Of a DNA stretch of 64,000 nt, positions 52,397 through 64,000 are shown in pieces; positions within the stretch are counted from its first letter, which is position 1; the number at the start of each line of letters is the position of its first letter. The stretch comes from Balanoglossus misakiensis (Eukaryota; Hemichordata), in assembly GCA_040954595.2 (NCBI GenBank), contig CM082590.2, positions 9,672,001-9,736,000 of the forward strand, read 5' to 3'. Below the pieces are notes generated by a model. The model saw only the letters and a list, made by a program, of their open reading frames with translations. It had not been told where the DNA came from and searched no databases. Made by a program: the position numbers and the translations under genes.

Positions 52397-54955
52397 CACC
52401 TTTGTAGCAAATGACAGACAGAATGTTTAACTGTATAGCTGAACAGACCCCTGTACGTGTTTCTGTGTACCATTTTAAAGATGCAGGGTCTGTTTTAACT
52501 TCATTACACTTCGAAACTATCTTCCCAGATCTCACATCATAGGTGAAAGGTCGCCCAATCACAGTGTTGCTTGGATACCACGGTTACCAGAACTCCACCA
52601 TTGACCTCCACTGACCTGTACTATCTCTGTTGCCACAGTAACCCTATCTTTTCAATTGCACAGTGCAGGTTATTCAAAATAAGTGCCAACGAATACACTA
52701 TCTCAACCCACTTAAAATTCGGAAAATTATGACCAATTACATTGATACACGACAGGTTGGGTCATAGAAAAATCCCAACAGTAAATTTCAATGATAGATA
52801 GGCCAGCGTAAAAATTTAACTTGTTTCTCATACAGCATACAATCCTATCACTTCCAACATTATCTTGAAATTGTCATAGAGATTTTACTACTTCAAACTT
52901 TGTACTCTCCTCTAGTGAAATGCCGTCAAGTTTGAAACTTTGTTAAATAACTGCAGTAAAAGTCTTCAAAGTCATTGAAAATAATTAAATTTTACTGTGC
53001 TGCAACGTCCTGGAATTTTGAGTGATATTGGCTACATGATTTCTGAAATTTCGGGTGTCTGATTGGCTTAAAAAATGCACCAGTTTCTTCACCCATAGCG
53101 TTATATCAAGCTCACATGATTTTTTAAATATTAAAAAAAATAAAAATGGAAATAAATGATAAAGTGAGTTTAGCACAGTCGAATTTCTGCCCATCCATCT
53201 CTCCCACATCACACTCTTCCCCTTAATAAGTTTTCATCTCAATCTCACTGAAGCGTTTACTTTGTATGTTATTAAAATTGCGGTGAGTTATTACACATGA
53301 TCTGGAGATAAAATTATACTCGGCAGTCGATAATTATCTCTGGACTGTAATATGTTATTAGAAATTATTTGGAAGGTGAGGCGCGCTCTTTGAGTTGTAC
53401 CGAAGCAAAATGAGTTGGCCTTCCATCTCGTAAGTTCAAAGACTGATAGATCATTTTAAGGAGATCTACGAGAAATAGTCTTTGATGTATCATTGATGAA
53501 ATGCTCCTATGCTGTTACCCCTACTTCATAGAAATGGAAGAGCCCGTGACTGTCTGTTTGAGTTAGTGTAACCAACATATGTAGGTTTTTGGAGAAAAGA
53601 TAATAGTTGGATTTGCACGAAACTCGACTGTTATAAAATAGTAGAACAGCCCAGTACAGAATGATTCCATACAAGATGCATGTTAGGTAACCAGTTGGAA
53701 TCTCATATATTTTTTTGAAAAGATGTATGGTTAATCCATAAATTGAAACGTCTCCTTGGAAGTAAGGAGCAGTTGTGGTTTATGAATTTCCAGAAAATAA
53801 AATACTGCATGTGCCCTGTGGCTGTCAGTGAGGTATCACACTTCTATTGTAATCAGAACAAAACCAGCTAAATCATATTATTTACAACCAAGCCCCCAAT
53901 CCAGGGCATGACAAATGTTCGCGCCTGTCTAACAACACCATTTGGTTTTGATCAGGAGCAAGATTTATGGAAACTTTATATTTCTACGTGCCTTCAGCAG
54001 TGAACATCTGCTCATGAATGTGTCGTATCCATTGGTAGGTTTGAATCGCAAGATTGAGAAATGTCTTATCGTAACAAAGCTTCGTCATAGACCTGCCATG
54101 GCTTTCTTTTCCGAATATAGCGCATTTGAAGAACAGATATTGTGCTTATGAATTCTTCCACAGAACGTGGAAAAGTAAAATTCTTAAATCAGCTTCTTGT
54201 TTCTCTCAGTATCAGGCTTATTTAAGATGCCAAACAGAATGAAAAGGTTTCAGATGTCATCATCTTCTTTTGAAATACGATATAAAATATTCATAGCATA
54301 TCCGCAAAGGCTGGCGCAAACTTTACAGAATTATTCCCAAGACAGGTCCAGTACTGCTTTCAAAAATCACAAGACTTAAGTCCAGTGTGGTGGCGTAGTC
54401 TCACACGGGATCTTGTCATGGAAATTCCCTTCCTGGACATTGTGTTGCCAAAATCTATTTCCTTATTTTCCCAGAACGATATTTTATACTAGAGATTTCA
54501 CATTTATGAAGTTTGTTTTTCTGTTATACTTAATAAAACCTGTTCTCAGGAGAGTTTACCGTTGCAGCTAAAATGTATACTTTATTTATTGGATACGAAG
54601 TCTGAGTGTTGGTTTGTCTGATGGGTATTGATAACATTTTGTGAGATTGCGGACAAAATGTGACGCTTTCAATCGGTATTTGAAGCTTTTGTTGCGAAGA
54701 GGCTTTCTCAAGGAACATCAGAGAGTGGATATCGCGAGAAGCTGAGCAGAGATTAAAGATGTTTTTGTGATTGTAGCAGATTTAATTAGACTTGAGTCCC
54801 CGGGCGTTGAAAGTTGCGGTGTTTCTAGAAGATGTGGGCGGTGCTTGCCGAGAAATCGAGCAAATTATAACTGATTCAGATCAGTTCGCACTTCTCTGAG
54901 TGATTGGTTTGATCATCAGGTTGCTGAGTACATCACCTCACTTCAGGCATTAGTT

Positions 54956-55046
54956 GAACCCTTTCACCACCATGGTTCAGTCCAAACCCATTGTTTTCTA
55001 TAGTAAGTTGGACCTCTAAAGAGGGAAATGGGGGTGGAAGGGTTAA
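54956..55046 (+). mobile_element. TTAA MITE, copy H
   Basis: GAACCCTTTCACCACCATGG at the left, TCCAAACCCATTGTTTTCTA and GTTGGACCTCTAAAGAGGG inside, GGGGGTGGAAGGGTTAA at the right. Only the first TTAA is mutated (TGAA). Confidence 0.88.
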
Positions 55047-55445
55047 TCAGTGGGGGCTCAACAATCTATGGACATGTATCCATTTACAGTTAATACAACT
55101 TTTCACATATTGATGTTCTTTATTTTTGGTAGTGAAACAATTGATTTTGAATTATTACTATGCTCAAATTTTCAATTTTCTGTTGCTGTGTTCATGCATC
55201 AGTAAACGTTTCATATGTCGAACAGTACAAAAGAGATGCAATTTTTATGGGAAATTTTTTAGAAGTTGATGTGAGTGTTGCACTCTTGCTGAAATGTTTC
55301 ATGCATGGACAACCATTTTAATTAAGTCATCAACATGATTTCCTGTTTGGAAATGAAGTTTCCCATTCCTCGTCACTTTCCATTCATTCTTCGCGAGGAA
55401 AATAAAACGTGGTTTCACACGGCAAGCAAGCATCATACGCCTCAG

Positions 55446-55690
55446 TTTCCGGAAACCAAACATTCTTGAAGTCAGCGTACGTACAGACGTTATTTGTGGT
55501 GTCGGCAAATGCCTGTAATGAGAAACGACAACACCAGCGTTATTTTTTCACCAAACGCGAAATTTCCGGAAAAAGAACATTTTTGAAGTCACCGTACCCA
55601 CCCACGTACGTACCAACGTTCTTTGTGGTGTCGGCAAACACTTGTAACAAGAAACGACAACACCAGCGTCATCTTTTCGCCCAGCGCGAA
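55446..55690 (+). repeat. 117-bp tandem duplication that keeps an open frame
   Basis: TTTCCGGAAA starts units at 55446 and 55563. Both carry TTTGTGGTGTCGGCAAA and GAAACGACAACACCAGCGT. The plus frame reads FVVSANACNEKRQHQR in unit 1 and FVVSANTCNKKRQHQR in unit 2. No ATG start or clear splice sites, so coding status is open. Confidence 0.6.
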
Positions 55691-58600
55691 AATCATGTTT
55701 TTCTTCGAGACGACCTTTTCATGTTCTTTATAATCTAATTTCACTTGTCTTTAGAAAAACGTCGAGGAGGGAACTTGTTTTGGAAATTGGATTTCAGACC
55801 TTTGTGTCATCTCGTGTATGCATTGAATACACTGGAGATTGCTTCTTTATTCTGTGACGGGGCACAGGGAATCACTGTTTGTGTATCTTTAAAACAAGAA
55901 TTAAGTTACACAACAGTCAGTGGGACTCAATTCCCAGCCCAAAACAAATTCCGACCATGTCTTCCTCTATCTGACAATGTACTGTGTGAATGAAACGCTG
56001 TCTTGAAAATTAAAAGATTTGTTCATTTTGTTCTCTCTGTAGGGGACTGTCATTTCTGTGGTTTGAAAATATTGTTAGTAGTAAATGGAAAATGGAAAAC
56101 TATTACTGTTTATGTGATTTTTCTGAGTATAGTCAGATTGGTTCGAAACATCTGAAAATATACATTAATTCGGGAGAGTTTTGCTTCATGTAGCAATTTG
56201 TTGTCAGGCTGGGTGTTCTTTTGAAGGCATAAATTGCTCACCATTGATGCAAAACTATCCATTGTGCGAGAATATTCGTCATCATATATGTAAAAGTGCA
56301 TATATGGTTCCTCAGACAAAGTCCAATGATTGTGAAAGTTACTTCTTCTCCGTAGTTTACATCGGGTATATTATAGATGGTTCGTAAACACATGATGTAT
56401 TGATGCATGGTTTCGTGTGTTTAAGTATGAGTGATGGATGGGAATTGAAGATTCAATATGCAATATGAGGTGTGCTATGGTTGATACCTTCAGAGCAAGA
56501 GGGTAGATTCTTAGCAATGGCTGTTCAAATTATGTAGATGGATTAAACAGACTAGGGGCACAGAGCATTGTAGGTGGGAGAACCATAGAAAGAATACAAC
56601 AGATGATGGAAGTGATTGTTGGATTTGGAATATGTATCGTATAAATGATGGAATAGATAGATAGTGATTCTGATATGGCCTGTGTATGTTGAAGAGAAAC
56701 AGACTTCTCTGTTTCGAACTGTTATATTGAGGTTAATCAGGAAAGTAGCATTTTAGGTTCAAATTGTCTTTGGCTGGCATCATTGGCTGGTGAATGTGTG
56801 TGTAATCATCATACATCATATGAAGTTACCAATCCAGTTGTAATTTTACAGATGGCATATGTTAGAAATAGTACATGTTCTTTTTGAAACACCCAACATC
56901 ACCTCTTGATTTCGTACAAGTAGTGTGTATCGGTAATCTGTGTTGTGCCATTGGTGCCATGATTATCAAAATTTAATTACACAGTCTTCATTAATGATGT
57001 AATGTTCATAATGTGCATAAATGATTAATAATCGACCTCACTGCATGTCTCTTGTATTATGTTTATTCTGCTCCCAAGTCTCTCAATCCTGTAAACATTT
57101 AATTTCGACTCAAATTTTGCCCATTGTTAACTCAATGTTAGCTAATTAGAAAAGCACACTTAGTCTGTACTGCAGTGATGTACCATGAAATATTCAAGAC
57201 AAAAAGCAGAATATAAGTAGATGTTGAAACGGACAAGATGCCCAGTAGATGAAACCAGAAAGAAAGGTGATATGTAATATTTATCAAACCCATCTTATGG
57301 GCCATCGAATGATGAAGAGGCTTTCTACCAGAGCGCCTGAAATGCTTTCAAACATGAATCATCATGAAACCAGATCATATCGAAATACAACTCCTTGCCC
57401 TAAGGCTTTTTATTTCACCTACTACAGCTGTGACTGTGTATTAAGTACTTCCTGAAATTGTGACTGTTCATGTCCTTGAGCCAGGCTTTTATTTTATAAC
57501 GTGGGTTTTTATTTTCAGAATTTTGTCAAAAATATCCTCGTCGCCAAATGACGACTTTCTTGGTATTCAAAAGAAGTTTTGTTTTCATACTATGGCTTGT
57601 TACGTTAAGTTAAAAATTCTGTGCAATGCTGAACATGTTCGTGCAACATTAAATGATAGAAATCAGTGCTTTCTGAAAATGTTTATCAATGGAAAACTAA
57701 AATTTTATTCATCTCTTAGTCCTTACTCTATCACCATACAAGTCATGTTTCATTGTTATTTGTCAATCTGTCAGTATGGAGCAGGACTGCTCACTCTTTT
57801 CACTAATTTATAGAGAGAGAAGGTATAAACATGTTGCTTACAGCTAAGACTGTCCACTGGATCAGTCCAGCAATTCTTAGATACCTTTACAACCATGACA
57901 CCGAGACTGTTCAGCATTGAACTCCACAATCCTAGTCACTTAACCTCATCTCGAAAGAAACTCGTACCTGTTTTGCGCTCTTGAAGTGACACTAGACTGC
58001 ACAGTTTATAGACATCTGCAATTATCCTTTCAACCATAGATGGAGTGTTAATGGATTTGGTCAAAAGGACTCGCCAATCAGAGTGAGCTCAGTGTCGTAA
58101 TTGGCAACGTCTAAAAGGATCGTCCATGTGAGTGGAATTTCAACAAATGGCTCATGCGTTTGTGCCACTGATTGTCACGCTGTCATCTTTAACATTTTGA
58201 CGTTCCTCTTCCCATGTGAACGACAGCCTGGATTAGCAAATACCACCTCATCACACTTCATCATTATACGAACATATGAACAACAGTGCAGGCGACATCA
58301 ACATTATATAACGCTTCAGCTTTGCAAACAAAGATGGCAATTAACTAACATCGAACAAACCAATCATTAGCCTAATGTGAGCTAATTAGAAAAGAGCATT
58401 TGATTGTACTGTACATATAATTGAACTGTCAAGTATGGTGCAATGTATAAAACAAGAAGCTTGAGTTGAAAAACAGAACAAATAATACTGTAAATATAAT
58501 CAAACATCACAGCGACTGCCCCTGACTCTGAAATCTAGATGGTACAAGTCGTACCATCTGGACAGGACAGTGATGTATTGTACTCGCGGTATATACGATA

Positions 58601-59277
58601 AACATCGGCACGAGAAACCAGTTCTGTTTGTTGTACGCCAGTCTTCATTTGTTCCCATTCAGACATCTTTGATGTGTCATCACTCAAGATGGCCGAAAAA
58701 AACGTGAAGACTTGTCTGAATTTTAACGCGACACAATGATCTTTGTGTGTGAAAGTTTTTTATGTAACTCTGAGAAAGGATCTTCCTAGAGGGTTGCTTA
58801 AAAAAAAAATTTGCCCACATTCCTTTTATGCTTTTTCTGGTTTCTTTTACATCATGTTTAAAAAAGAAATTCTGGAGGTACAACTGCTGGGAGTAAATTA
58901 CTCACAAAAGAGCGTTCGTTCTTTTTGATTGACAGTCTCAAGTACCTGGCACAATCCATTGCAAAAGGAGGAGGGATGAAGGATGACATGAGAGACATTT
59001 TTAGAACTCAGACTTCTGTAAACGTAAATTTTACAAAGTTTCGAAAGCAATGAGTCAATCGCAGTCACACCATGATGCCATTTTGATTAAAAAGTCAATG
59101 GTCGTTCTGTGTTGCTGTTGCAATAATTCAGCATTTCTGATAAAAACCTCAAATTGAAGATCAGTATTTTCATTCTAGTTGCACAAAAAGTTCATCCTAG
59201 GCTTTTGTCAATTTGAAGAGCGTAAAAGGAGTTTCATTGCACTTAAATGCACTTTTTGACACAAGGTAATTCTCCTC

Positions 59278-59350
59278 TGTCACATCGCTACATTGTCACC
59301 ATCATATTGCTACATTGTAGCCACTACACACACTTTGCTACATTGTAACT
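59278..59350. repeat. Short tandem repeat with GCTACATTGTA core
   Basis: Three spaced copies of (C/T)GCTACATTGT(A/C) within 73 bases, separated by CA-rich spacers of about 11-16 bases. Confidence 0.65.
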
Positions 59351-62300
59351 ACTTCACATCCAATCCGTGAACAGTGCATGTTCCAAAGCAAGCCTGCTTT
59401 GCAATCTCTCAGCCTTGAGTTTTGAATAGATGAAAAAGCATTTCAAGGATTCTACAACAGGTAAAAGATGATTAAATCCTTACAAAAAAAATGATTGGCA
59501 CGTGACAAGCCACACTCTTTTCCCGATGCATTTGTGCGTGTATAATGTATGAGTTGTAAAATATGGATCTCCATCGGTCCCTGAATAATAAATGTCTAGG
59601 GAAGGCAGCCGCACACTTGATAATTTCTGATTTATAATTCCTAATAGAAAGATGACTACATTCAGCCAACTTGCTGCCATTTACGCTCAGAGGAAGACCA
59701 TAATCTGTCAGCAATTTCATCATATCTTATTTTACCTGTCATCATCGCTGACACAGTTCGGCTTATACATAGAAAGGTGTAATGCATTTCCGTGAATTGC
59801 AACTAGATAGTGTGATTGAATCCATTTAGAGAGATTTTCCAATAATATTTGAATTACGGGTTTCCCCTGATCGCGGCATGGATGTGGTTAAATCCTTCAT
59901 AATATTTAATCTTTTATATACTCAGAGACTGTATGAGAGTATGGGATAAAAGCTATATGTTTCTGTATCAGTACTCAGTTCCATGGCGATAAAATTGGAT
60001 GGTGTTTCTAACGTTCAAAACTCTAAATTTATTTGGTAAACACAGGGATTTTTTGATGAGGCTATCAGGAGTTGAGAGTTAGCCGGATTTGCTGTCGAGC
60101 GAAGAATTGATATTGAAAAGTTGAAATCAAAGTGACAGATATGAAGCCCATGAATAGAGGAGATTGGAGATTTGGGGAGTGTTTAAGCCCCCAAGGTGGA
60201 GGGGTGGGAGCGATGACAGTAAATGTATTGGTTATTGTGTGAAGCCAAGCAAACCGAGACATCTAGCGCTTTGTGTGGTTTTTCGCCCGTGGAAACAGAA
60301 AAACGCTGCAACTTTTGATGATTCAGAATTCTAAATTATGTGCTCTCTCATTGTTCAGAAGATGATGTCATTCTTTGTTCGAGAGATGGAGGTAAATGCC
60401 TTGGTTCTATTGTGTTTGTAGAGTAACATTTTCACTGGTTTTATACCAATTTAAGCAAAGAACTATACTCAAGACGAGAAGAAAACTATCCTGATAAATT
60501 GGAACATAAAAGTAAATTTGTATGGCCGTATAACGTAATAGAAAATGGCCCTTATATACTATAATGTGTCAATGTTGAGTAATCAAATAACAAACTATCA
60601 GTGGTTGTGATGATTGATTCTGGTTGGCTGAGTCTAAAGTGGCAAATAGTTTGTCACTTTTAATTCTCAATCACATGCGGCCAGTGGATTGGAATTCCTC
60701 GGTGACTCAAATGAAAAGAGAGACTGCCCTGAAATGGATTTTTCTTAAAAAAATAGGAAAATGGGGTGATTGCATTGTCAATATTTGTGTTAGAGAATGT
60801 CATTTATTCTCCCTTTACTGTCAAAATGTTTTTTCTCTCCTGATGAGGAGGAATGTTCTCTACCGAGAAATGCAGAAGTACATTTGCTAAATGGCTGTGA
60901 AACTAAAAAACATTCTAGAATTTCATAGAATTTTGTGAATTTTTTTTGTACGGCAAATTGTACGACACATACATCGCCTGAAACTGCAGCAAAGATTGGG
61001 TTATGAGGGAAAGAAAAGGCAGGTAGGCTGTCTCTGAAAAGATGTGACACGACAGTTTTAGATCGAATTGTAACGGGTACCCAGGTGATATCGTTTGTCT
61101 CATGGCAGCAGTCAGGATACTCTGAAGATTTACGCACGAAATTGGAAACAAAACTTAATTTCCGTCTTATTTGTGGGTTAAGCGTCGCGTCTTGACATTC
61201 AAAATAAATGAGATGGAATCTTGAGATAGAAAATGCTGACGGTCTTGATCCCACATTGCCAGGGTGGAATTTTATTGGTCTCTAGGGAGTTTACTGTGCC
61301 GCGAATGGTAATACATGTAGCTGAATCTCTGAAGCGAAGGTGTAGTGATATTACATCAAAATGACTACCTTTCAATCTCGATTTCCTTTAAAATTGCTGA
61401 TGAAAAAAACAACTAACTAACTACACTATAAAAAGTGATGCAGAATGGTATAAACTGAAATTAATCTGAATTTACATGTAGTGCCTTAATAAAAAAATAT
61501 CTTGCGTTCATTTGAGATGAAGTAAAAAATATCATCTGATATCTTTAAAATGTTTGTATTCATTCCATAATTGCAATTCAATAAAAGGTTTTCATATGAT
61601 AAAATTATTGTGATAGTAATGTATGTAAATGAATGAAAAATTTAAGCCAGAATGTTAAGATTCTTCGCAGAGTTTGAGAATTTGGTACGAAATGTTGAAA
61701 GTTCGTTTATTGTCGAACGCTGCGTTGAAATTTTGTACAATGGGATGAAGGAGTGATACAAGAGACATTAGTCTGACAGTAATCCTGATGATGTTTAAAG
61801 TTCTGACAAATTTGTGAATTCCCAGAAGAGCTGTTTCAGAAGATTGGAAACACAAGAGTTAATCCAACCTTTATTGTTGTCCTCCATGATACGACATCTG
61901 ATAGGCAGATGACAATTTTCGACAACCGTGACTGTCTGATAAAATGTTTCAAAATCATCAGTTTCTGGGTCAAAAAACTCCACAATTTTTTCCTACATTT
62001 ATCCCACTTTTAATTGAAATTTTGTTAATTGCCAACAATCTTCCGGGAAATTTGTCCCCTGTGAATATTATGGCTATAAATCATTCTTAATTTTGTTACG
62101 TATTAGCCCAGTTCTGTCATGCCATCAGCGGTTTAAAACTCGCACTTTTAATTCAAAATTTTCGAATTTCTAATAAAAAATATCACAGCGTTTTGGGTTG
62201 ATGTGATATGGAATGACTTTCTGATATGTTTGGGTCAAAAATTCTGTGATTTAGGCAAAGAAATTTTGTAAATGTGGTAAAAATTTATTCATTTCTGGAG

Positions 62301-64000
62301 GCACGATCACAGTAATTGGAAGTCAAATGCTTAATCCTGGTTGGTGTCAACTTGCATGATTTGACTACAGATTGCCTCGTTCAGTAAGTACAGGTTCTCC
62401 GATTGGAGCCCCGGGCCCCGTTTCCCAGACAAATTAGTTAATTTTTAACTTGTATTCGGTCGGTCCCTTGGGCGGGATAACAACACGGGGAAACCGAAGG
62501 AAGAAAGTTTTTTTTCCTCTGGGTAGAATGTTCAGTGCATGCGAATTGATCATGCAGTGACACGCGGCGATCGGGCTACGAGTCGGACTGTAGCACTGTG
62601 AATTTCAGGGATGCGATCATGCAGAGAGTTTGAGTAGCGAGCGATAAGAAAAACTAGCATTCATCAAACTGTTGTAGTATTTTGACCGTAGTTACTGAGG
62701 AGAGATAACGGCTCTCTCGTATATCATTTGAAGTGGTTCTAGTGCACAGTAAACAAGCTGGTTGCTGTTTATATCAAATTGTTGTCTTGACGATATTTTC
62801 AGCATAGTGAGTGATGTTTGGGGATGACAGTGTGTTGATAGGATGTCTTGTCAAGCCTTGAAGGAAAGGATTTTTGGAAGGGTGACTGTATAATGCTCTT
62901 GAAACATAACAAGGAGACAGTGTTTAGCTAGCCCATGCGAATATTGCCAAACGAAGGCAAGTATCAGAGGTATGTTTGACACCTTGAGGTTGTCTTCATC
63001 GCAGCTGTGTTGCGTGGAAGGGTCGAGCGGTTCAACTATTCCATGTTGTGCGCCGAGCGGTGTACAGAAGTTACGTGTCATGGGAGTTTCTATGATTACT
63101 GTTGCATCTTTTTGTTTAAGAAAATAAATGCCTCTCACCTGAAACAAAAAGTATCCAGATTGGAGTCAAAGTTTCCAAGATCAGAACAAGGAGCTTTCAG
63201 CTCAGGAATACATCGCCCATATTAAGCAGATTTTCTACATCTTACAAAAAAGCCAATTCTCAAAGCAATTTTCTGTAAACGCCAGAATTGCCGACACTAT
63301 AAAAACCCCAATCTTTAATTACAACCTGACAGCGATAAGTACAGCATTAGGAGACATTTTGTCAGCTTTTTCTCATTTTGAGGAGGCCTTGTAGACATCG
63401 GTCGTTAATTAAACGGGCATAAATCAAATTCTGCGTTAATTCCATCAGAATTCTTGTCAGTGTTTTATTTAGCGGAATGTAGTGTATTCCCATGGTGCTT
63501 TGCAATTTTCTCACCACTGATTAAATTGAGTGAAGCTTTGTAACAACTTCGCAGAGACGTAGAATGTTTCGATTCCTAATACTGTGTGCTTTTTTGTGAA
63601 GTATAATCATTATCTGTCGATGAGAATGACAAATGTTAGGGAGGTACCAATTTGTGGACGAGAAGAGCAATTCAAAAATTTGTCTGAAAATGCTCATTGT
63701 CGTAAACTACAGGAATAGATCTGTATAGTTAGAACTAAATACGTTGTGTTGCATTGTCAAACAAATATAAAGGTACGACATACTGCCATGCATATGTGCA
63801 TAAAGTTAATCAGTAAAATGTTAAAACGAGGAAGAAAGCTGGATGTCCCTATGTCCTTGTAGTTTAGCTGATTTGATTTATTCGATTCAAACTCTACACC
63901 TAACCTGTCAATTTAGACAATCAATTCCAAGGTGTCAATTCACAAAATCACTCAATCATATCGGTCGAAAAATCACACCACTGTTACACAATACAGTGAT

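Larger units (their letters stand above)
49758..64000 (+). other. MCC intronic sequence to the window edge
   Basis: No exon recognised. Contains a degenerate 20-base repeat (51308-51393), a hAT-like MITE (52110-52396), a TTAA MITE (54956-55046), an in-frame 117-bp tandem duplication (55446-55690), a TTGCTACATTGTA triplet (59278-59350) and a GC-richer stretch near 62400-62660. The rest is AT-rich. Confidence 0.55.

Noticed and set aside
57460-57813. 117-codon plus-strand frame
   Set aside because: Low-complexity hydrophobic composition, no motif, no splice context, inside the MCC intron.
62400-62660. GC-richer stretch that could be another promoter or first exon
   Set aside because: Contains CCCCGGGCCCCG and several ATGs, but each frame stops quickly and no ATG-to-donor segment in phase 0 was found.
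63140-63394. About 85 open codons (contains QNKELSAQEYIAHIKQIF)
   Set aside because: Looked like a possible coiled-coil exon of MCC, but it does not match the known start of that region, ends in a stop without a donor and begins after a stop.

Overview
The window reads as nuclear DNA of an invertebrate animal. It is AT-rich, with short phase-consistent exons bounded by GT/AG, long introns, abundant microsatellites, TTAA-flanked and hAT-like miniature transposons, and recognisably bilaterian genes. I cannot name the species. A non-vertebrate deuterostome or a lophotrochozoan would fit. No prokaryotic operon, CRISPR array, rRNA or convincing tRNA gene was seen.

Layout, left to right: (1) a secreted C-type lectin on the minus strand (about 197-2066); (2) repeat-rich intergenic DNA; (3) TMEM267 on the minus strand (4259-5125, two exons); (4) an STS-like, membrane-hairpin sulfatase on the plus strand (6125-8219, two exons), head to head with TMEM267; (5) a four-exon GPI-type Ly6/uPAR protein on the plus strand (9625-10946); (6) a long ATAC microsatellite; (7) an eight-exon minus-strand gene (11998-15068) for a diaminopimelate-decarboxylase-fold protein of 492 residues; (8) the start of the animal MCC gene (mutated in colorectal cancers) on the plus strand, from 17185 to beyond the right edge.

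The MCC part has the long-isoform exons 1-3 (17185-17372, 34736-35025, 35163-35320), with an EF-hand split by a 17.4-kb intron. It is followed by about 29 kb in which I find no coiled-coil exon but do find three short ATG-to-donor exons (37923, 42886, 49683). All three end in phase 0, the phase needed to join the next MCC exon. A fourth candidate inside intron 1 (32121) has the phase needed to join exon 2. Together they suggest a ladder of alternative promoters giving MCC different N-termini.

The most unusual gene is the decarboxylase homologue. Its fold motifs are intact and all eight exons join in frame, but the PLP lysine is Gln, the catalytic CES cysteine is Arg, and the glycine loop and EPGR motifs are altered. 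It looks like an expressed pseudoenzyme of the LysA family in an animal. The repeat fraction is informative too: about eight copies of a 90-bp TTAA/CCC...GGG element (piggyBac-like MITE), two 287-bp elements with 8-bp target duplications (hAT-like MITE), a 61-bp satellite, a foldback family and a LINE tail that stops right beside a splice donor.
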